The notes: a model not told the origin generated them from the sequence alone. A DNA stretch of 64,000 nucleotides from Larus michahellis (GCF_964199755.1 NC_133896.1:98950549-99014548); one strand, 5' to 3'. Numbered from the stretch's first letter, positions 25,052-40,000 are shown. Translations and numbers: made by a program.

Positions 25052-28000
25052 GTGGGTGCGGGAGCGGGCGGGCGAGCCCCGCTGCCCGGCGGCCGGGGAG
25101 AAGGGGAGCCGGCCGGGCGGGCGAGGGAGACCGACCCTTCGGGGCTGCGCTGCGGGGAAGAGGGACCCCCCGCCTCTGGGAGACCAGAGCCCCCGCCTCT
25201 GGTCTCCCCCCACCCGGCGTGCGGCCCCGCACCCTGAGCTTGCCCCCTTCGTTGCCAACGGAGGGCGAAAGAAAAAAAACCCCGTTCTTGGAAATCCCCT
25301 TTTCTTCCTCCCCACTCCCCGCGTTGTGGGGTGCCCGCCCGGTCGGGGAGCGTGGGGGGGTCCCTCGGGCAGCCCCCGCGCCCCCCACAGTGCGGGGAGG
25401 TTTGTCGGGCCTGGGCCACCCCCGAGCTCCGACCCCGGCGGGGGGCAGCTGGGGGCGGGAGGGCTTCGCCCGGGAGGGGCGCGACCCGGGGGACCGGGGG
25501 AAGAGGCCGGGGTGGCGTTGGGGGCACAAGGGCAGTCCGGAGGCGGAGGGTGCGGTGGGGTTTGTCGACTGGAACGGCATCCCGCTTTCTGGGGCAGGGT
25601 CCCCCCCGGGGGAGGGTCCCCCCCAGCCGCGGGTGACCCCCGGGTTTGTCCTCCTTAGGTTCTGCGTGGAGTGATGTGAGCCAGGAGGCAGGTAAAGGGG
25701 AGATTCTGCTTGCTCTGAAAATAAATTTACGCGTGACCAAGAGTAGAAGCCCACTATAGGGGTGCGGTATTGCCCAGAATGTGTGATAGACAGGGTGTTC
25801 TCTTTTTTTTTTTTTTTTTTTTTGTTTATTTAGAGAAATTGTCGAGATTTCTCCTCCTCGGGTGAAATTACTGATGAGGCTTTAGGACTTTGAAAGTTAC
25901 GAGGCACAGTTTGGTCACTTCATGGCGGAAGATCAGAGGATGCCACAGTAACTGTCACTTTGATCATATGCTTGGGAGAAAGTGGTGGGAGTGAATGTTT
26001 TGACAGCATCTTGAAACTTTCATTGCTGTGAATACAGGGGTTGAGAAAAGAAATTTTATGGTTTTCAGTTCTGCTTGCTTCTTGCACTGGTCTTGCTCCA
26101 CTTCAGAAACTCAACTCAGTTTTCATTTAACTTTCTGTGCGTCTCAAAGAGAGATGAAAATGTGTTTGAACATCACAAATGCTGTATTTAAGTGCATAAA
26201 GGGAATCAGAAGTATATGTAGCTTACATTTTAATTAATTTTTTGAATGGAAAAAGGTCAGAGATGTGTCCATAGAGCAAGCTAGTCACATTGACTTACCT
26301 TTTCATCTTATTTCCAGCTAATTGCAATTAATTTTACGTTATGTTCCTATTCACCTATGAAGCTAATGGTAATAAGCATTTGGCATGCCTGGTTTTATTT
26401 TGTTTTGTTTCAATTTCTAATGGAGGAGGAGAAGACCCGTTTGCTTTTGAGAGGAAATTGGGCAATTTTAACATTTACCCTTTTGAAGGCTGCTCCTGGG
26501 TGAGTGAGGCAGCAGCAAGGTGTTAGTTCATGCTGTAGAAGCATCACACTCCAAATACTTGTGCTGGCCTGACACTTGTCTGACCTTTTGGTGAGCAGAC
26601 TGATTTTGTTATTCTAGGAGAAAACTAAAGTAACTGGGCGGGGGAGGAAAGAGTTATTCTCCTCCAGATTATTGAGTCAAATTGGCTCAAGTGAGTGGTC
26701 AGAGGTATGCTAGAGGGGGTGGGACCATGCAGTGAGAAGTGGGACGGCGTGGACGGCAGGCTTTTAGATACGTTGTTCACTTTATCTTTCTGAACTCTGA
26801 GAAATGGCTGAAGAGCTCCTATCCAGAATTTCAATTTACAGTGTCCCTCTAGTTAACGCTTAAAGTTTGCATAGAAGTCTCGCTTTTGAGCAGGAGGGGA
26901 ACATCTTTATTGTCCAGCTTCATTTTATTTGGCAACAAAAAAGCAGAGCTTGTTTTAAGGTTAGAGCCTCTGATGTTGTTGAATACAGTGCTCTTCAGTG
27001 TGACAAACTTGGAGCTTCTAAGAAAAGTTCTGCTTGTGAGGGACTGTTTCCTTGCCAAAATATTTTCATTTATCTTATTCCAGAGAAGGTTGGGGAGCTC
27101 ATATCCTGTATCTTTAAATGCTGGTATAGTTATAATTTGGGTAAGGAGTCCCATACAGAAATTAAACCGCTGTCTTGCTCATAAATGGTCTGCACAAAGT
27201 TGTTCCTAAATTGGTGGATTAAATATATGCGCAGGCTTCAAAGAGAATATGTTGATTGCCAATGAAAGTACCCAAGGCTTAGGAAATTCCACAGTTAAAG
27301 TTGGTTTTAAGCTCTTTTATAAAAATAGACTAAGTGGTACTCTGTAGGAGCCTACTCTCATTCGTTACATTAGGGAGGCTGATCCTCTCTTAATAAGCAA
27401 CTATTAATTTTCTTTTCCACTGTTCAGTAGCTCTAAGCCTCACATACTACATGGTATTTAAATCTTGTTCTGAAGATAGAGTGTTTTCATTTCTCACGTG
27501 CTTTTCTGTAGAGCACCTCACTAGTATGAACTGATTTAAAAATAACAGTATGGGTTTGGTCAACGTGAAACTTGTTTTGAATATTGGGTCAAATGTTCTC
27601 CTCCTCCTCCCCTGCGCTTCCAGGTAGCTGCAAACTGAGGAATGAAAAAGTGCAGGTAATGCTGTGATGAATATGCTCTTCACTTAGTAGAGCACTGTAT
27701 AATCTTGTAGGATTCGAGTGGGATTTTTTTCAGTCTATTGAAAAGTCATTCAGTATATGTAATTCAGCATTCTTTGGTCAAGGTCTTGAACTTGAGCACC
27801 TCACTGTCTTGGAAAATATGAGCATTTTATGTGAGGTTGAACACCTTCAGAAACACTGAAAAAGACTCAAAAGGAAAGTATCCTGTGCTGCATTTCATAG
27901 TCTTGTGCATCAGGGATTGTTCAGTGCTGTGCAAGTCAGCTCTTGGGATTTGGAAACAATTCTGTAGTGGCTCTAGCTCCTGGTTGCAAGGAAATTGATA

Positions 28001-31000
28001 TTTGAAAAATACTTAAAGTGTTTTAGTTGTTTTTCATGTAATTAAGCAGGTGTGAATGAAAGCAAGCCAGCACCATATAAGCTTCCTGCCCTTTGTGGAT
28101 TGCATTTTGAGAAACAGTGCTCTTAACAGATGTTCAGCTATTGACATAAATTCAGTATGGCCTGTTTATTAGTTAAGTTTAACCTTTTTTTCGGATGTAG
28201 AGAAACATTATAAAACAGCTAAGAGGGAAATGGTTGCTTAGCTTTCATCAAAATAGAAGTCGAGTAATGTCTCAGTTATTCTGAAGGTATGAAGGTTGTA
28301 GGGTCTGTGGAGCAAGAGCTTTGTTATCACACATGTAGTTTGGTAGTTGTCTGTTGGGATTCCTAGTGGATACTGATTTGCATATGAAACGTGAAAAAAG
28401 CCTTAAGTTAGAAATAAACTTTAGATTCTGAAGTGGATACCCAAGTGATCTGAAGCAGATTTGTTTGCCACTTTTTATTAAAAAAAAATAACTCTGGATG
28501 GTTGTTTTTGAATGTGATTGCCACATTTTGTTCCAAACAAATACTGACCCATAAGGGTGTTGTTATATACTCAGACCTCATTGAAGAAGGTACAAGAAAG
28601 TGATTCATCACAGTAGCTTAAAACTGTTTGCTTCAGTGTAGCAGAGAAAAAGAATTTTTAAATATATGGTGCTGAGTTACCATGACCTGAAAAGCTCAGT
28701 GAAATGGCTCTGTATACATTGCGCCTAATGAAACGGTTTTGCGTGGCCTTGTGTTTTGTTGTTGAACTGCAGTATTCCTGGATCTGTTGTGTGTTCCTTG
28801 TTCTTTGATTCCTCTGTGTGCCCTCCCCTTCTGTCCACAGTGCTCCTGGGCTCACCTCTGCTTGTCCATCCAGTAAGACAGTAGACAACAAATTAGGCAC
28901 ATGCTGATCCATGAACCTAGCCTTTGCCTTTCTGTAGGATCTGAAATAGCTTGTGATCATTCAGATGTTGGTGGTGGAAACAAACAACTGCAGTGACTGT
29001 TGTGACTTCCTGACCACTTACTGTACAAGGGTATCGCAGTGCCTTTTTCACGGAAGTTGCTGCATCTTGCTTGCAGTATGCTGAGTTCAGAAGTTCCTGG
29101 GACAGGTGGGAAGATTAGCTGTGTAATTTTGTGAACTTTATTTCCTTAAACTATGTTTCAGACTTGGAAATAACTGTCTGTCCCTTTTGGCCACTAAGAT
29201 AACCTTCCAATTGTGAACTTCAAGCCTGAAAGGATCTAACAATGTCCAACTACAGGTTTGGAAGAGAGGTGGCTTGATTTGGGGAGAAGGAAGCAGACAA
29301 AGAGAAGGTGGCTCTAGCTACGTATCTGTTAACTGGGCAAGAGCGGAAGAGAGGGAGACAGGCTGTAGGATCTCCTTAGATGTCCTGGAAGCGATAATTT
29401 CCTTCTGCAACAGGGGACTGATTGAGGGTTCCAGCTGCCAAGGTAGCCCATTGCAGGTGTCTTTTTCTGCTGCAGAGAGCTCCTGGCATATGGGTATAAA
29501 GGACTCCCACAAAACCATCTGTCATATGAGCAATTGTCGTGCGTTGCCCTTCATACGAAGCCCCATTTTCAACCCTTGCTAAATTAGATTGGGTGGTGTC
29601 TCATTGCCCTTTGTATCCATTGTTCTTGGCTGGGCTCATCTGGGAGGAAGAGAGTCACAGCCAAACCCACAAGGAATTATTTTGATTAAAAAGACCCCCA
29701 GCTCTTCGGATGAGAGATTTATTATCCCTCAACTTAACATTAGAATAAGTCTTTTATGATGGGGAGGGCAGTGCTCCATTGAACTATTTGGTTTTGCTGA
29801 TAGGACGATTTAACTTAGGAATTCAGAGTGTTTTGAAGATGCATTTGTGCAGAATGCAGGCTCTTGGCGATTGTAGACAGGAGTGCTGTGGCAAATCCCC
29901 TTCATCCTTGTGCTAAGAAATATGGAATAATTTTTCAAAACTGGGGCTTGAAGTTCTGCCAAGCTTAGGTGACATGTCTGCTGCTTCAGGTTTTCTGATG
30001 CTCTTTTTCACTTCCCAACATTGCACCTTGAAGATAGATATGGTGAGGAGGAGGAGGAGTGCTCTACAGAACTGTGTGGAGGAATGCTCTTCCTGGGGGG
30101 AAGTGAGCTGGTGTTGGAAGTATAGACCTAAAAATGGTGAATATTCTTTGCCTTTGAAAACAAGAATCTCAGCAAAGTTATTTTTCCTCTTCCAGTTACT
30201 GAGCCTTATTTGAAGTGGTTACGTGGGTCTGGTGGGCAGAAGGTACATACATGTGTTCTGCAGAGCCATCCTTTCAGGGAGGTTGCCTCGCAGTACTGAT
30301 TCTGTTCAGCCAAGCTCGTCTTTGGAAACCTGCTGAGGTTGTGCTAGCCTAGTCCCTTCCTGTGAAGAAAGCAGGAGTCACCATTTTGTGTAAACACTCT
30401 TAGAGTTCTCATACTTGATCCCAGAATGTATTGCATTTTGCTTCGGGTTGAAGCAGTACAATGCACGTTGGTTTTATATATTTGTGTGTGTGTACGTGGC
30501 TAGAAAAACCTCAGCTAGTGATAAAAAAGGTAACATAAATGTTCTTTCAGAAGTTTGTATGCTGTTACGGTGTGCATCTCAAGCCAGTGACCTTCTAGCA
30601 TATTAGTGCAGTCTTTAGGAAAATTATTTTCCTGCTACTAAACAGAGATGTTCAGCTTTCAAGATTTGGAGGAATGTTTTCTTATGTTAGTCACATAAGA
30701 GGAAAATAATCCATCTCCTTTTCTGCAATTCTGCCACCTGCGGAAATGATGCATTAGGTTTTTAATGTGATCACTGCTGATCTGTATAGTTTCAGTCATC
30801 AGCTAGTTAAGTGCTGCCTTGAATGCATCAGCCTTGGTAGCTCAGACAATCATCAGTACAAATGCGATCCTTGTTGGAATTGCTGCTCGACGTATTGGCA
30901 ACTGTTTCTATATTGGTTATTTTATCCATATTTTGAAAGGTTTTTAAATAAGCTGATGTGTGTCACCCCCACCTTTGTAGCTGCACCTTGTGCTTTGGGG

Positions 31001-34000
31001 AGGCAGTTACTGTTACCTAGAATTTGTTTTGTAGCCAAAGGATTTCCCTCTCTGCCTTCTGATTAAGAATTGCTTTTAGATTAATTTTTTTAACCAAATA
31101 TTATGGAACACATGTGATCCTTTTTGTTAAATAGTGGTAGAGTTGAAACCCTTGTCCAAGCATAGGCTGTGGGTTTGTTACTAAACTGATGTTAGGATGG
31201 GTGGAGAGGGGGAGCAGTAGTAATGCTAATGTAAAAGGCCATGTAGCAACTTGCTTTAAAATAGGATCTATAAAATTTGCAGGATTGTTTTTTACACAGA
31301 GTGGTGGGTTATTGTCTATGAAGCCTATTCATTAATGTGGTCAGACTGTGAAATACCAGATTTTGCTAAGCTTTATGCTTTGCCTTCCATTATTTGAGGC
31401 AAACAGCTTGAGCTGTGCTATTCATATTCTGTTTGGGCTTGTTGCTTTATATTTGGACACTTTTTATGTTACTTGAATTAAAAGTTACAGTTGATAATGT
31501 CATAGTGATTTGACATTTGGACCACAGAATAGCATTGATTTTGAAAGTGGCTTTTGTTTGAAGAATTCCTTGTCTAGCATTTGAAAAAGATGACAAACCC
31601 TGACCCTTAGATGAGTAAGAAACATTTAACCTGTGCTGTTTCTTTTTGGGCATGTCATTTCTGCTGTTTTTCTGCATGACCACTTAGTTTCCATTGGTGA
31701 AGAGCTGTAAAAGGATAACATTTCTTTATGGTTGCTAAGCTCTTCAAAAGTGAATTTAAGGCAGATAGTTCATACCTGTTTAGCTACTGGTATCTCAGTT
31801 GTTTCAATCAGTTGGATCTTGGAACTGATACACAGGCACTTGATATTGCTTATGGCATTTGGATGCTTCCTGTTGGCATTTCTTACAAAATATGTATGTT
31901 TATAGTTGTCAGTTCTGTTTGTGTTAGATTCGTGTTTTCTCTGCAAGTACTTGAATAAAAATAATTTACTATGAGTTAGCAGTGTGTAAGGCTTAGGCGA
32001 GCAAGCAGCTCATGGGAGCTGAAGCTCAGTCATTAGTTAACCCTTTGACTTCGGTAAGACTAGTTGCACCCTGAAAATCAAGCACACGAGTGTTTATCTT
32101 TGACAACGAGTGATAACTCATACTTTTAAATAGTTCCTTGCAAGTTTGCAGTGAGACTGAGATTTGAGTTAACCTCTGGATAGAAAACAATTGAAATACA
32201 TTTACAGTAACAATGTAACATATAATTCTAAGTGCATGAGCCATTAGAAGTGCAAGGATTTTTAGCAGTTACTGGTAATCATTTTAATAAGGTAAATCCT
32301 TTTAGAGTAAAAAGATTCCTGGAAGCCGAATATGTGTAAATGGGGTTTGGATATGTACTTGTCAGATGTGCTCACTTTTAGTTTTTGCTGACATGGAGGG
32401 GATGTTTTGGCCCGTTTACTGGTCTCTGTATGACAGGTGTTCTGTGTTTTGTCTCAGGTAGTCATTATTTTCTTACAATTATTTGACTGCTGATCTTAAG
32501 AACCTCTGATCTTCATATCTTGCTGAAAGTACTAAGTTTTAAGTTTTTGACTGAATGACCTTCTGTCCTAATAATAGAAATTCCACGCATCTTGTTTTTG
32601 AAGGGTAACAGAATTAGAGGAGTTCCAGTTCTGCACCATTGTTACAATAGCATACATAGCTGTTGCATTAGTAAATGTTTTTGTGTAAGCTGTATAAAGT
32701 TTATGAACTTAATTGTGTCATTCTTGGCAATAGTAGTACTGAATAATAAGGAATTAACCCATATGCCATAAATAAAGTAGGTGTATTTTTTAAGAATAAG
32801 TTAGAAACAGTTGGTTTGGTGGTGTGGTGTTTTTGTTTGTTTGTTTGGGGCGGGGGGAGCTTCCTCTCGAAGTGTTTAAAACATGCTAGCTGTAGTTAAA
32901 AATTCTCTCTCTCAAGATACCTTTAAATCAAGTCTGAAAACTTTCTGGAAAGTGAAATTTAATGCAACATCCTAAATTCCCTTTGGTTAGAATCATGACT
33001 AGCCAACTGTAAGTAGTTGTGGTATGCAAAAAATTATACTTAAAAGGGCCCTTCTGGTCTTCAGCACTGTGAATCCATCTTTCTGTAAAATGACCTATAA
33101 ATTAGGATCAGGGAGGTTCAAACTTGGCACTTTTTGTCTTTTTCAGAGGCAAAGTATGGAGGTTTGTTTGTGTGTTGTTTTTTGTTAGAAACATTTCTCC
33201 AGTGGTTTCTTTATGACGGAGTTTTTATTTCATTGGCAAGGCTGTATTACATCAGTTTTATTAATTGCAATATTAAAAAAAAAAAAGGAAAATTGGATAT
33301 TTTCAGTTGTGTTTTTTTTTTCTGTTCTGTGTGGATATCTCTGTTTTTGTTAACATTTTTTGTTGATCAGTAAAATTTTTAGATAAATGTATTACATTTT
33401 TAACTTTCCTAAATTCTTTATGATGTGAAAACTCAATTCAGCTCCAGCAAAATCACAGGAGGCTGCCTTATTAACCATATTCCAGAGATTATGCATCATT
33501 TATGTACTAAAAAATGAAAATAAAATCAGTGGTCAGATCATCTATATGCTTTATTAAACACTCTCCTCCCCACTTTATAACTTCCCTTGTTAGTCCCCCC
33601 TGTAAATCTTCTTCTGAGGCTTTTGAAGTTCTTTCCAAATTTGCTTTTAGCTCAAGGAAGAGGTTTTGTCATCCAAGATTGGAATAGTATCCATCAGAAC
33701 GATAATCCTTCCAGCAACTGATCTTTGGATCATCAGCCTTGCTGAAATTTGATGTATTGTGCATGAGGTCACATGGATTCTTTTTTTTAAGTTTTCTCCC
33801 CTACAGCGGTTCTTCAGATAGAACCATTTCTTCAAACAGTACACTGATTTTCTTGGTTCTTTACTTGAAGCGCTGTGGGAGATAACCATTTGATACGTCC
33901 TTGAGAAGTGTTATTAGTGGTGGAAGAGGGAACTTGAAAAGCTTGGTATGCTTCTGTGAATGGTTGTGAGCAGATAACTTTCCTGTCGCAGTTTCAAAAA

Positions 34001-37000
34001 AGATGGTGTAAAAGCTTCCTAGAGAGATGCCGTCAGTCATATTACACTTATACTGTTGATCTGGTATTTAAACATAGCTTGTAAATAAATATTTTGTAAA
34101 ATTATTCCAGATTTGCAAAAGGTTAATTGAATGCCATTAATTGAATTAATTGAAAGGTTAATTGAATGCCCTGAATGCCATTTTCTGCTCGTATTCAGTG
34201 ATATATTTATGATTTTCCCAGATTTAGATTGGGCAATCCTAAAACCTCAAATGTTGCTTAACTGTGAAGAGCAAATTTTTTCAGGTCTCTTAATTGCTGT
34301 TTCTTGGAGTAGAAGTAGTAGTTGTTTCAGTGCTCAGTTGCAACTTCAGATATTGATTGAGGGGGATAGAAACACTGAACTGGTTTAGCAATTTTGTCAC
34401 AGTTCTCTTTACACATCCTTTTTTTGCACTTTTATATTGAGGTGAAACTAAAGAGGTATATTAATTAGACTTGGCAAGGCAAGCAAGTTGTATAGCTGCT
34501 TGGCTGTAAATTTTTTTTGTACAGAGAAACCCCACAGGAATAAGGCAAATGAAAGATCCTCAGTATCTTGAGTGGAAAGATGAATTAGGAAAGCAATGGA
34601 AACAGAAGACAAGTTACAGTGGTGCAATTTTGCTTCTTACTTCTCAGAGTTAGGAGATTCTGACTCTGAAAGGATAGTTTACTGCAGTGATCTAGCATGT
34701 ATTTGGAGTATGTTGTGCACTTCTGTTTGCCAGCAAGTCCACAAAGGTTTTTCATAGTTGGCAGATGTTGCATCTTTAGCAGGACTGTAGCCAGTTAAAT
34801 CCATATCTGGTGATTTTAACTTTGCTCCAAAATGATTAAGATGTGGGGAAAAGACATCTTACCTCATTCAGTGTGGTAGAAAGAAGCCACTGGTGCTTGA
34901 TTTTTCTTTTACAAGTCTGTGAGTTTTGTGAAACCAGGAAGCCACATTTTCTGTTAATTTCTATTTTTATGGCATTGTATACAGGTGTCAAAATATGTCT
35001 CAGTATCACAAGGGTGGAAAGAGAGGTGCACTAAATGGAATGCTTTTCAACATTTACATATGAAGTCCAGTGGTGATCAGCAGTTATGTTTTTCTCAAGG
35101 GTATTTGAAAACTTCAAATAAAGCATTTTCATTACTTTATCTCTTAATTTTTAAAAAGCTGTTTTCAAGGTCTCCAGTTCTATTAACACAGGGCATCCTT
35201 TTCTTCTTGCTATGAAGAAGTTATAGCAAAGCTGATGGGCAAGTTTAAAGTTCACAGTTTTTACTGGAGCTTCATACACTACCAATTTCCTGCATGCTCT
35301 TGCTATACTTTTGTGATAAATTTAGCACTTAAAAAACAGTGACTCAAATGTGTGAATTTATTGTCATCTTCCTAGTTAATTTTAGTATTCAGTAGTACAT
35401 AATGTTTGGTTTATTGATTGTATTTGTAGAGGGTCACAAGTGTGAAAATACCTTCCTTTTAAGGGAACACCTATAAGGCAAAATTAGGAATGAATTACCT
35501 TTTAGAACAGATTGTGTATTATGTTTCATGGTGCTAGAATGAAGCCATGTTGTTCACAATGGAAAAACCCCAAATGGTCGCCATTGTAATTTTGCAATAA
35601 GAATTGGAAATGAGTGTTAGAAATTAAGATGATGCTGTATGTCACCTACGCAGGTAGAAGGAAATACTGGTGTAGAGATGCAGCGTTACTGTTTCATCAG
35701 TTGGACAACAAACTTTGAAGAGGGTTAGAAACTGACATTTAAAGTCACTGTTCTTGATGCAGCTACAGCAGCTGTTTTTTGAAAGCATCTAGATGCCCCA
35801 CTGTTCTTTGTTCAGGTACCCAAACCATCGGCTTCCTTCCTCCCAGCTTCTGTTGATTTCACGGTAGCCAAACGTGATTTTTACCACTGGCTGTTGCTGT
35901 CTCACCTTCTCCTCCCTGTCCCTATCTTGCATCCTCTCCATTGTGCAGGCTCCAGTGATTGCTAGACCCTTGTTGACCCCTACCTGTACCCTTACTCAGT
36001 AAAAGGCAGATGAGGTGGTGACTTGGGTATGAAACTGCCGTACAGCTCAACAAGGGTACGATAAGCACTGGCAGTGGGTAGGGTGGGAAGTCCCAGCTGT
36101 TCTTATAAAAGGCAAGGTGGTTCTGCTGTGTCTGGTACTTAGATCAACGTATGCCACCATGGATCTGCAGTGTAGGCTGTGCAGTCTCATTTATGAACTG
36201 ACAATGGAAGAGAGAAAAAGATGACTGTAGTGTTAATTTAACATGTGAATTACTGGTACGTTCGGAGAATTTTTTGCTGCTTTGTTGACGTTTGTAAGAC
36301 TTGTGAAATTTCATTTGGTCCTGGTGTGGTGAGGAGTTTGAAGACCTTACAAGAGATGTGAAGCCTTTTCTGACCATGACTACTGCTTATTCTCATAGAG
36401 TTTTGCTTGACCATCTGTGTGTTATTTTTCATTTCCTTCATCAGCTGTGTTTCTGCTGTGTAGCACTTGGAGCAATGAAGCATAACAGTGTTTATTTTTA
36501 CAAAAGTGTTGGTGCAGATTGCAAAGTAAATGATATGTCTTGGGATGCGGGCAAGTTGCGTGTGCCAGACAAAAGACGGCAAGCAGCACGAGCTGTCTGT
36601 AAGATTCAGCATAGGCAGCAGATCAGGAGGGCTTCTGCATTATGTATCATTGAATGCGGAGCCCTCTTACACAGTCCTCATGTAAATCACTTTTCACTGT
36701 GGTCTTTTGGGCTGCTTTTGCCTGCGTACTATTTAAGCAAGTCATAGCTGTCCCCGGGGACTTATTCACATCATTTCCCTGACATCAGTAAGCAAAAGCT
36801 CTACAACACAGTCTTATACGGCTGATCTTTCTTTTCTGTTCTTTTGAAGCAGTCTGGTTAGTACATGATGGCAGAGGAAGCAAATGTCTTACCTACTCCG
36901 ACAATTTAATAATTTAAGATAATTTGTTTTAAAACGTTACCGTATTTTGGATGTTAAATTTAGCAAGGCTAAGTGTTACTTACTCTCTGGTGTAAAATTC

Positions 37001-40000
37001 AGTGGCTGAAAGCTAAGACTGCTTTTCCAGAGATGGTGATTGAAAAGCTGCGTGTACAGATGAAAATAATAAAGTGCTAATTATCACTAGCCCAGCATGT
37101 GGCTAGCGCTGTAAATGAAAACAGTAAAATTTTGTTGTAATGGCATCTTAAATTTTGTACTTTTGCTATAAGAGCAAGAATCAGCCTCTTTCTCCCCCCC
37201 ACCCTCGAGCTGCCAGCATTTTGAAAGGCAAAATGCTTATTGTGCTTTACCTTTCGTCCTGTTCCTGTCTTTGTTAAACCTCAACCCGTAATTTTATTAC
37301 CCTTCTAAGGGTGCCCCACAGCCAGTAAATCAATCCAAGCCGAGACACCAGTAATCCCACCTGCCCTCCTTTCCTTGCCCTCTACCACTGGCAGTGGCAC
37401 AAAGAGCTGTCTCAGAGAGGCGAGATGTCTGAAATCCAACACTGTGCCGTGGGAATGGGTAGGGGCACTGGTCCGTCTTCAGCCAGCTCAGTTCCTGAAG
37501 CCAGTGCTCCGCTCTTGTGTGACTGGTCTTCCCTGGGGAGTGGTGGTTTCTACATTTTTGGTTGGGATTCAAGGTTGTTTAAAATGCAAACGCAGGCTGG
37601 CAGTGCTGCTGAAAGGAGCGGTTAGTTGGTGTTTCCCTACTCTCACACTGTCCTGTCCCTCTGTTGGGGAAGGCACTGCTGCATGTGCACACTAAAATAA
37701 ATTAGGGGATTGCTCTAGGGTAAAACTAACAGCTATTTTTATCTCAAGTCCCTGGTCTGCTTTACCATGTGGCTGTAGAAGTGTTTACCTCCAGTGCCAG
37801 GAAGGGTGTGAGAACAAGTGGCCGAAAGCGAGAGGCAGACAAGGCTTGCTTTTGTCTGTGGCTGCACTAAATTAAAGTGCCTTCAAGTGTTTATTGAGCT
37901 ATGGCCTCGCTTGTGGAAGTGTTGGGTATTTTATGTTGTCAGACATCTGTAATGGGATGAAACGCTCAAACTGGTGTGTTACTGAGGCAAAAAATGGTCT
38001 AAAGATGAAGGTGGACTGTGTGCTTGTTGGCTTGTTAAGAAAATTAATTCTGACAGAGGAGCAGATTCCTTCCTGAAGAGCATAGTTCTGTGGGTTTTGG
38101 TGGAAACAGTAATGAGTTTGGAGGACATAAATAAGGGCATTTGAAAATAACCTGAAAAAGCTATTTAGAATTTGATGTCTCTGTGGTCTTAATTCATCAG
38201 TGTTTCTTGTTCATGGAACTGTTTTGTTGGTCGTGTAAACTTTCTGGCCCACACTGAGAAAAGCAAAAAGGTGCAGTGTCTTTTAGTGGCACACTGATAA
38301 AGAGCAGGGAAATGCAGAGCACAGGAGCTAAACAGAAGAGGAGAAATTATAGTATTGCATTGAATCAGAAAGCTGTGTATTTGGAGTTAAAATGAGTGCT
38401 TTAAAATATCTTTTTGCTTATGTAACTCTAATAGATTTGGTTCTACCTTTGCTTAGTTAAGAAAAATTTAATTACATCCTGTATATAGTCACAAACTTAC
38501 AGAAAATCATAGCTTATTTACGTAAAATCTTTTCAGGAAACCCACTGGTTAAATTGAGTCTGCTCAAAAGACAGTGCCACGTGTAAAAATTGAGATCGGT
38601 GTTTTGATATACATCAGTTATGCCTTATAGACGGTAATCTTAAACTGTCTGATGTCTTTATCCTTCTCCAAGTAAGGAACGGGAAAACATTCTCTAGTCT
38701 TAAAGATTAATTTTTAACATGTTTTGGTAGTGAGAACAAGATTAGCAGGCACTAACAGCAGCCAATCTCAGGGGGAAAAGGTTCTGATTAATTGACTTCA
38801 ACAACTATAAAGAACAATTAATCTTTTTTGTGGGGATTAATAGAGTACTTAGCACCCGCTCCTGCATGTGCAATATCCTTTCATTTTATTAAATTTCACA
38901 TTTTCTTCTTATCCAGTGTCTTTTGGTATGTTTGTATTGGTTCAACTTCTGTATTTTGTTGATGTAAAGAACTTGGGTATGAGAAATCGTTTTAAATCAT
39001 ATGCATGATTGCATCAGACATCAATGTGCCATAGCCTCGGGGTCATATGTAATCTGTCAGGATAACTCATCCAGACTGCATTCGAAGGCGCCTGCAGAAG
39101 AGATGAATGGTTCTCCTGACGGCAGCAGTCTGCTTTCCTCTGCTGGCTTCTTAAGGGGCACCCATGTTTCTAACACACGTTTTGATGAGGAGCTGAGCTT
39201 AGTCATCTTTGCTGTGAACATGGTCCTCAGGACACATGAAATTCAATGCACATCTGCAGATCTTCCAGCTAGTGTCAGATGTAACGTGTATGTGCAAGTG
39301 ATCTGGTGCTTCTGTGAAGAGCTTAATCTATTCTGCAACTAGATGATCTTTAAGGTCCCTTCCAACCTAAACCATTCTATGATTCTGTTGTGCAAGTGCA
39401 GTGGGTCTGTTGTGTGACAGAGAGGGCTGGAAGAAAGCAAGAGACTCCTTCAGCTGTGTGCTGACAACAGAAGTTGTCAGCCCATGCAGGAATAATTGAT
39501 TTAGGAATTGACGTCTGTCTCTTCTCTGTGTTCTCGGATATTCCACTCTCATGCACGCAGATTAACAGACTCAAAAGGTTCTCTGGCACTTAATTAATGA
39601 CTTCCAAATGAAGTAGCTAATGTTCCTGTATATGTGGCTGTAGTGAAAAGAATTGTACTTTCTCTTTTTCTTGGGGAAATTGCTGAGTATTGCAGATTGC
39701 TCCTCTGATACAGGATGTATGTATGTGTCTCCGGGGTTGATCGGTGGTCTTTATACAACTTTGGCAGAAATGATGAAGCACCACTTACGCAGAGAGGCTC
39801 AAGAGCTACCCTTGTATAGGACTGATAAAATAAAATGAGGTTTCATTTTTCTGCCAGTTTCACTGTAAGTGTGATTTTTAGAAATTTCCAAACAGCTCCT
39901 GAGTGATGCTGCTGCGCTTGGCAGACTGTATATTGCATGCCAGACATGCAATGGTAATCTTTAAATTCTTCGAGCATGAAGTGTCTTGCACTTCTGCTAT

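Larger units (their letters stand above)
24470..25660 (+). promoter_or_regulatory. DCBLD2: CpG-island promoter and 5' region of DCBLD2
   Basis: The base composition changes abruptly here from AT-rich to very GC- and CpG-rich, and falls back near 25660. The island covers the presumed transcription start, 5' UTR, exon 1 and the first 600 bp of intron 1. GC boxes (GGGCGG) are visible at 24543, 24713, 24795 and 24813, and an ETS-type CCGGAAG at 24768-24774, about 170 bp before the start codon. I see no TATA box at a suitable distance, as expected for a dispersed CpG-island promoter. The exact transcription start cannot be read from sequence. Long open frames on both strands in this island come from the scarcity of AT-rich stop codons. 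Confidence 0.8.

Noticed and set aside
24711..25674. Plus-strand open frames of about 300 codons through exon 1 and into intron 1
   Set aside because: One contains the true exon 1 frame, but the part after 25051 is intron: the splice donor there and the phase match to exon 2 are clear.
24508..25754. Long open frames (about 400 codons) on the minus strand across the CpG island
   Set aside because: Two different frames are open at once over the same GC-rich DNA, their translations are Pro/Arg/Gly/Ala low-complexity, and they lie antisense to a confirmed exon. Scarcity of stop codons in GC-rich DNA explains them.
36250..36747. Overlapping frames of 120 and 129 codons on opposite strands in intron 1
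   Set aside because: They are antisense to each other with no recognisable domain and no exon-like borders.
37330..37695. GC-richer patch with open frames on both strands in intron 1
   Set aside because: It resembles neither a retrocopy nor a known protein, and has no poly-A tail or target duplication.
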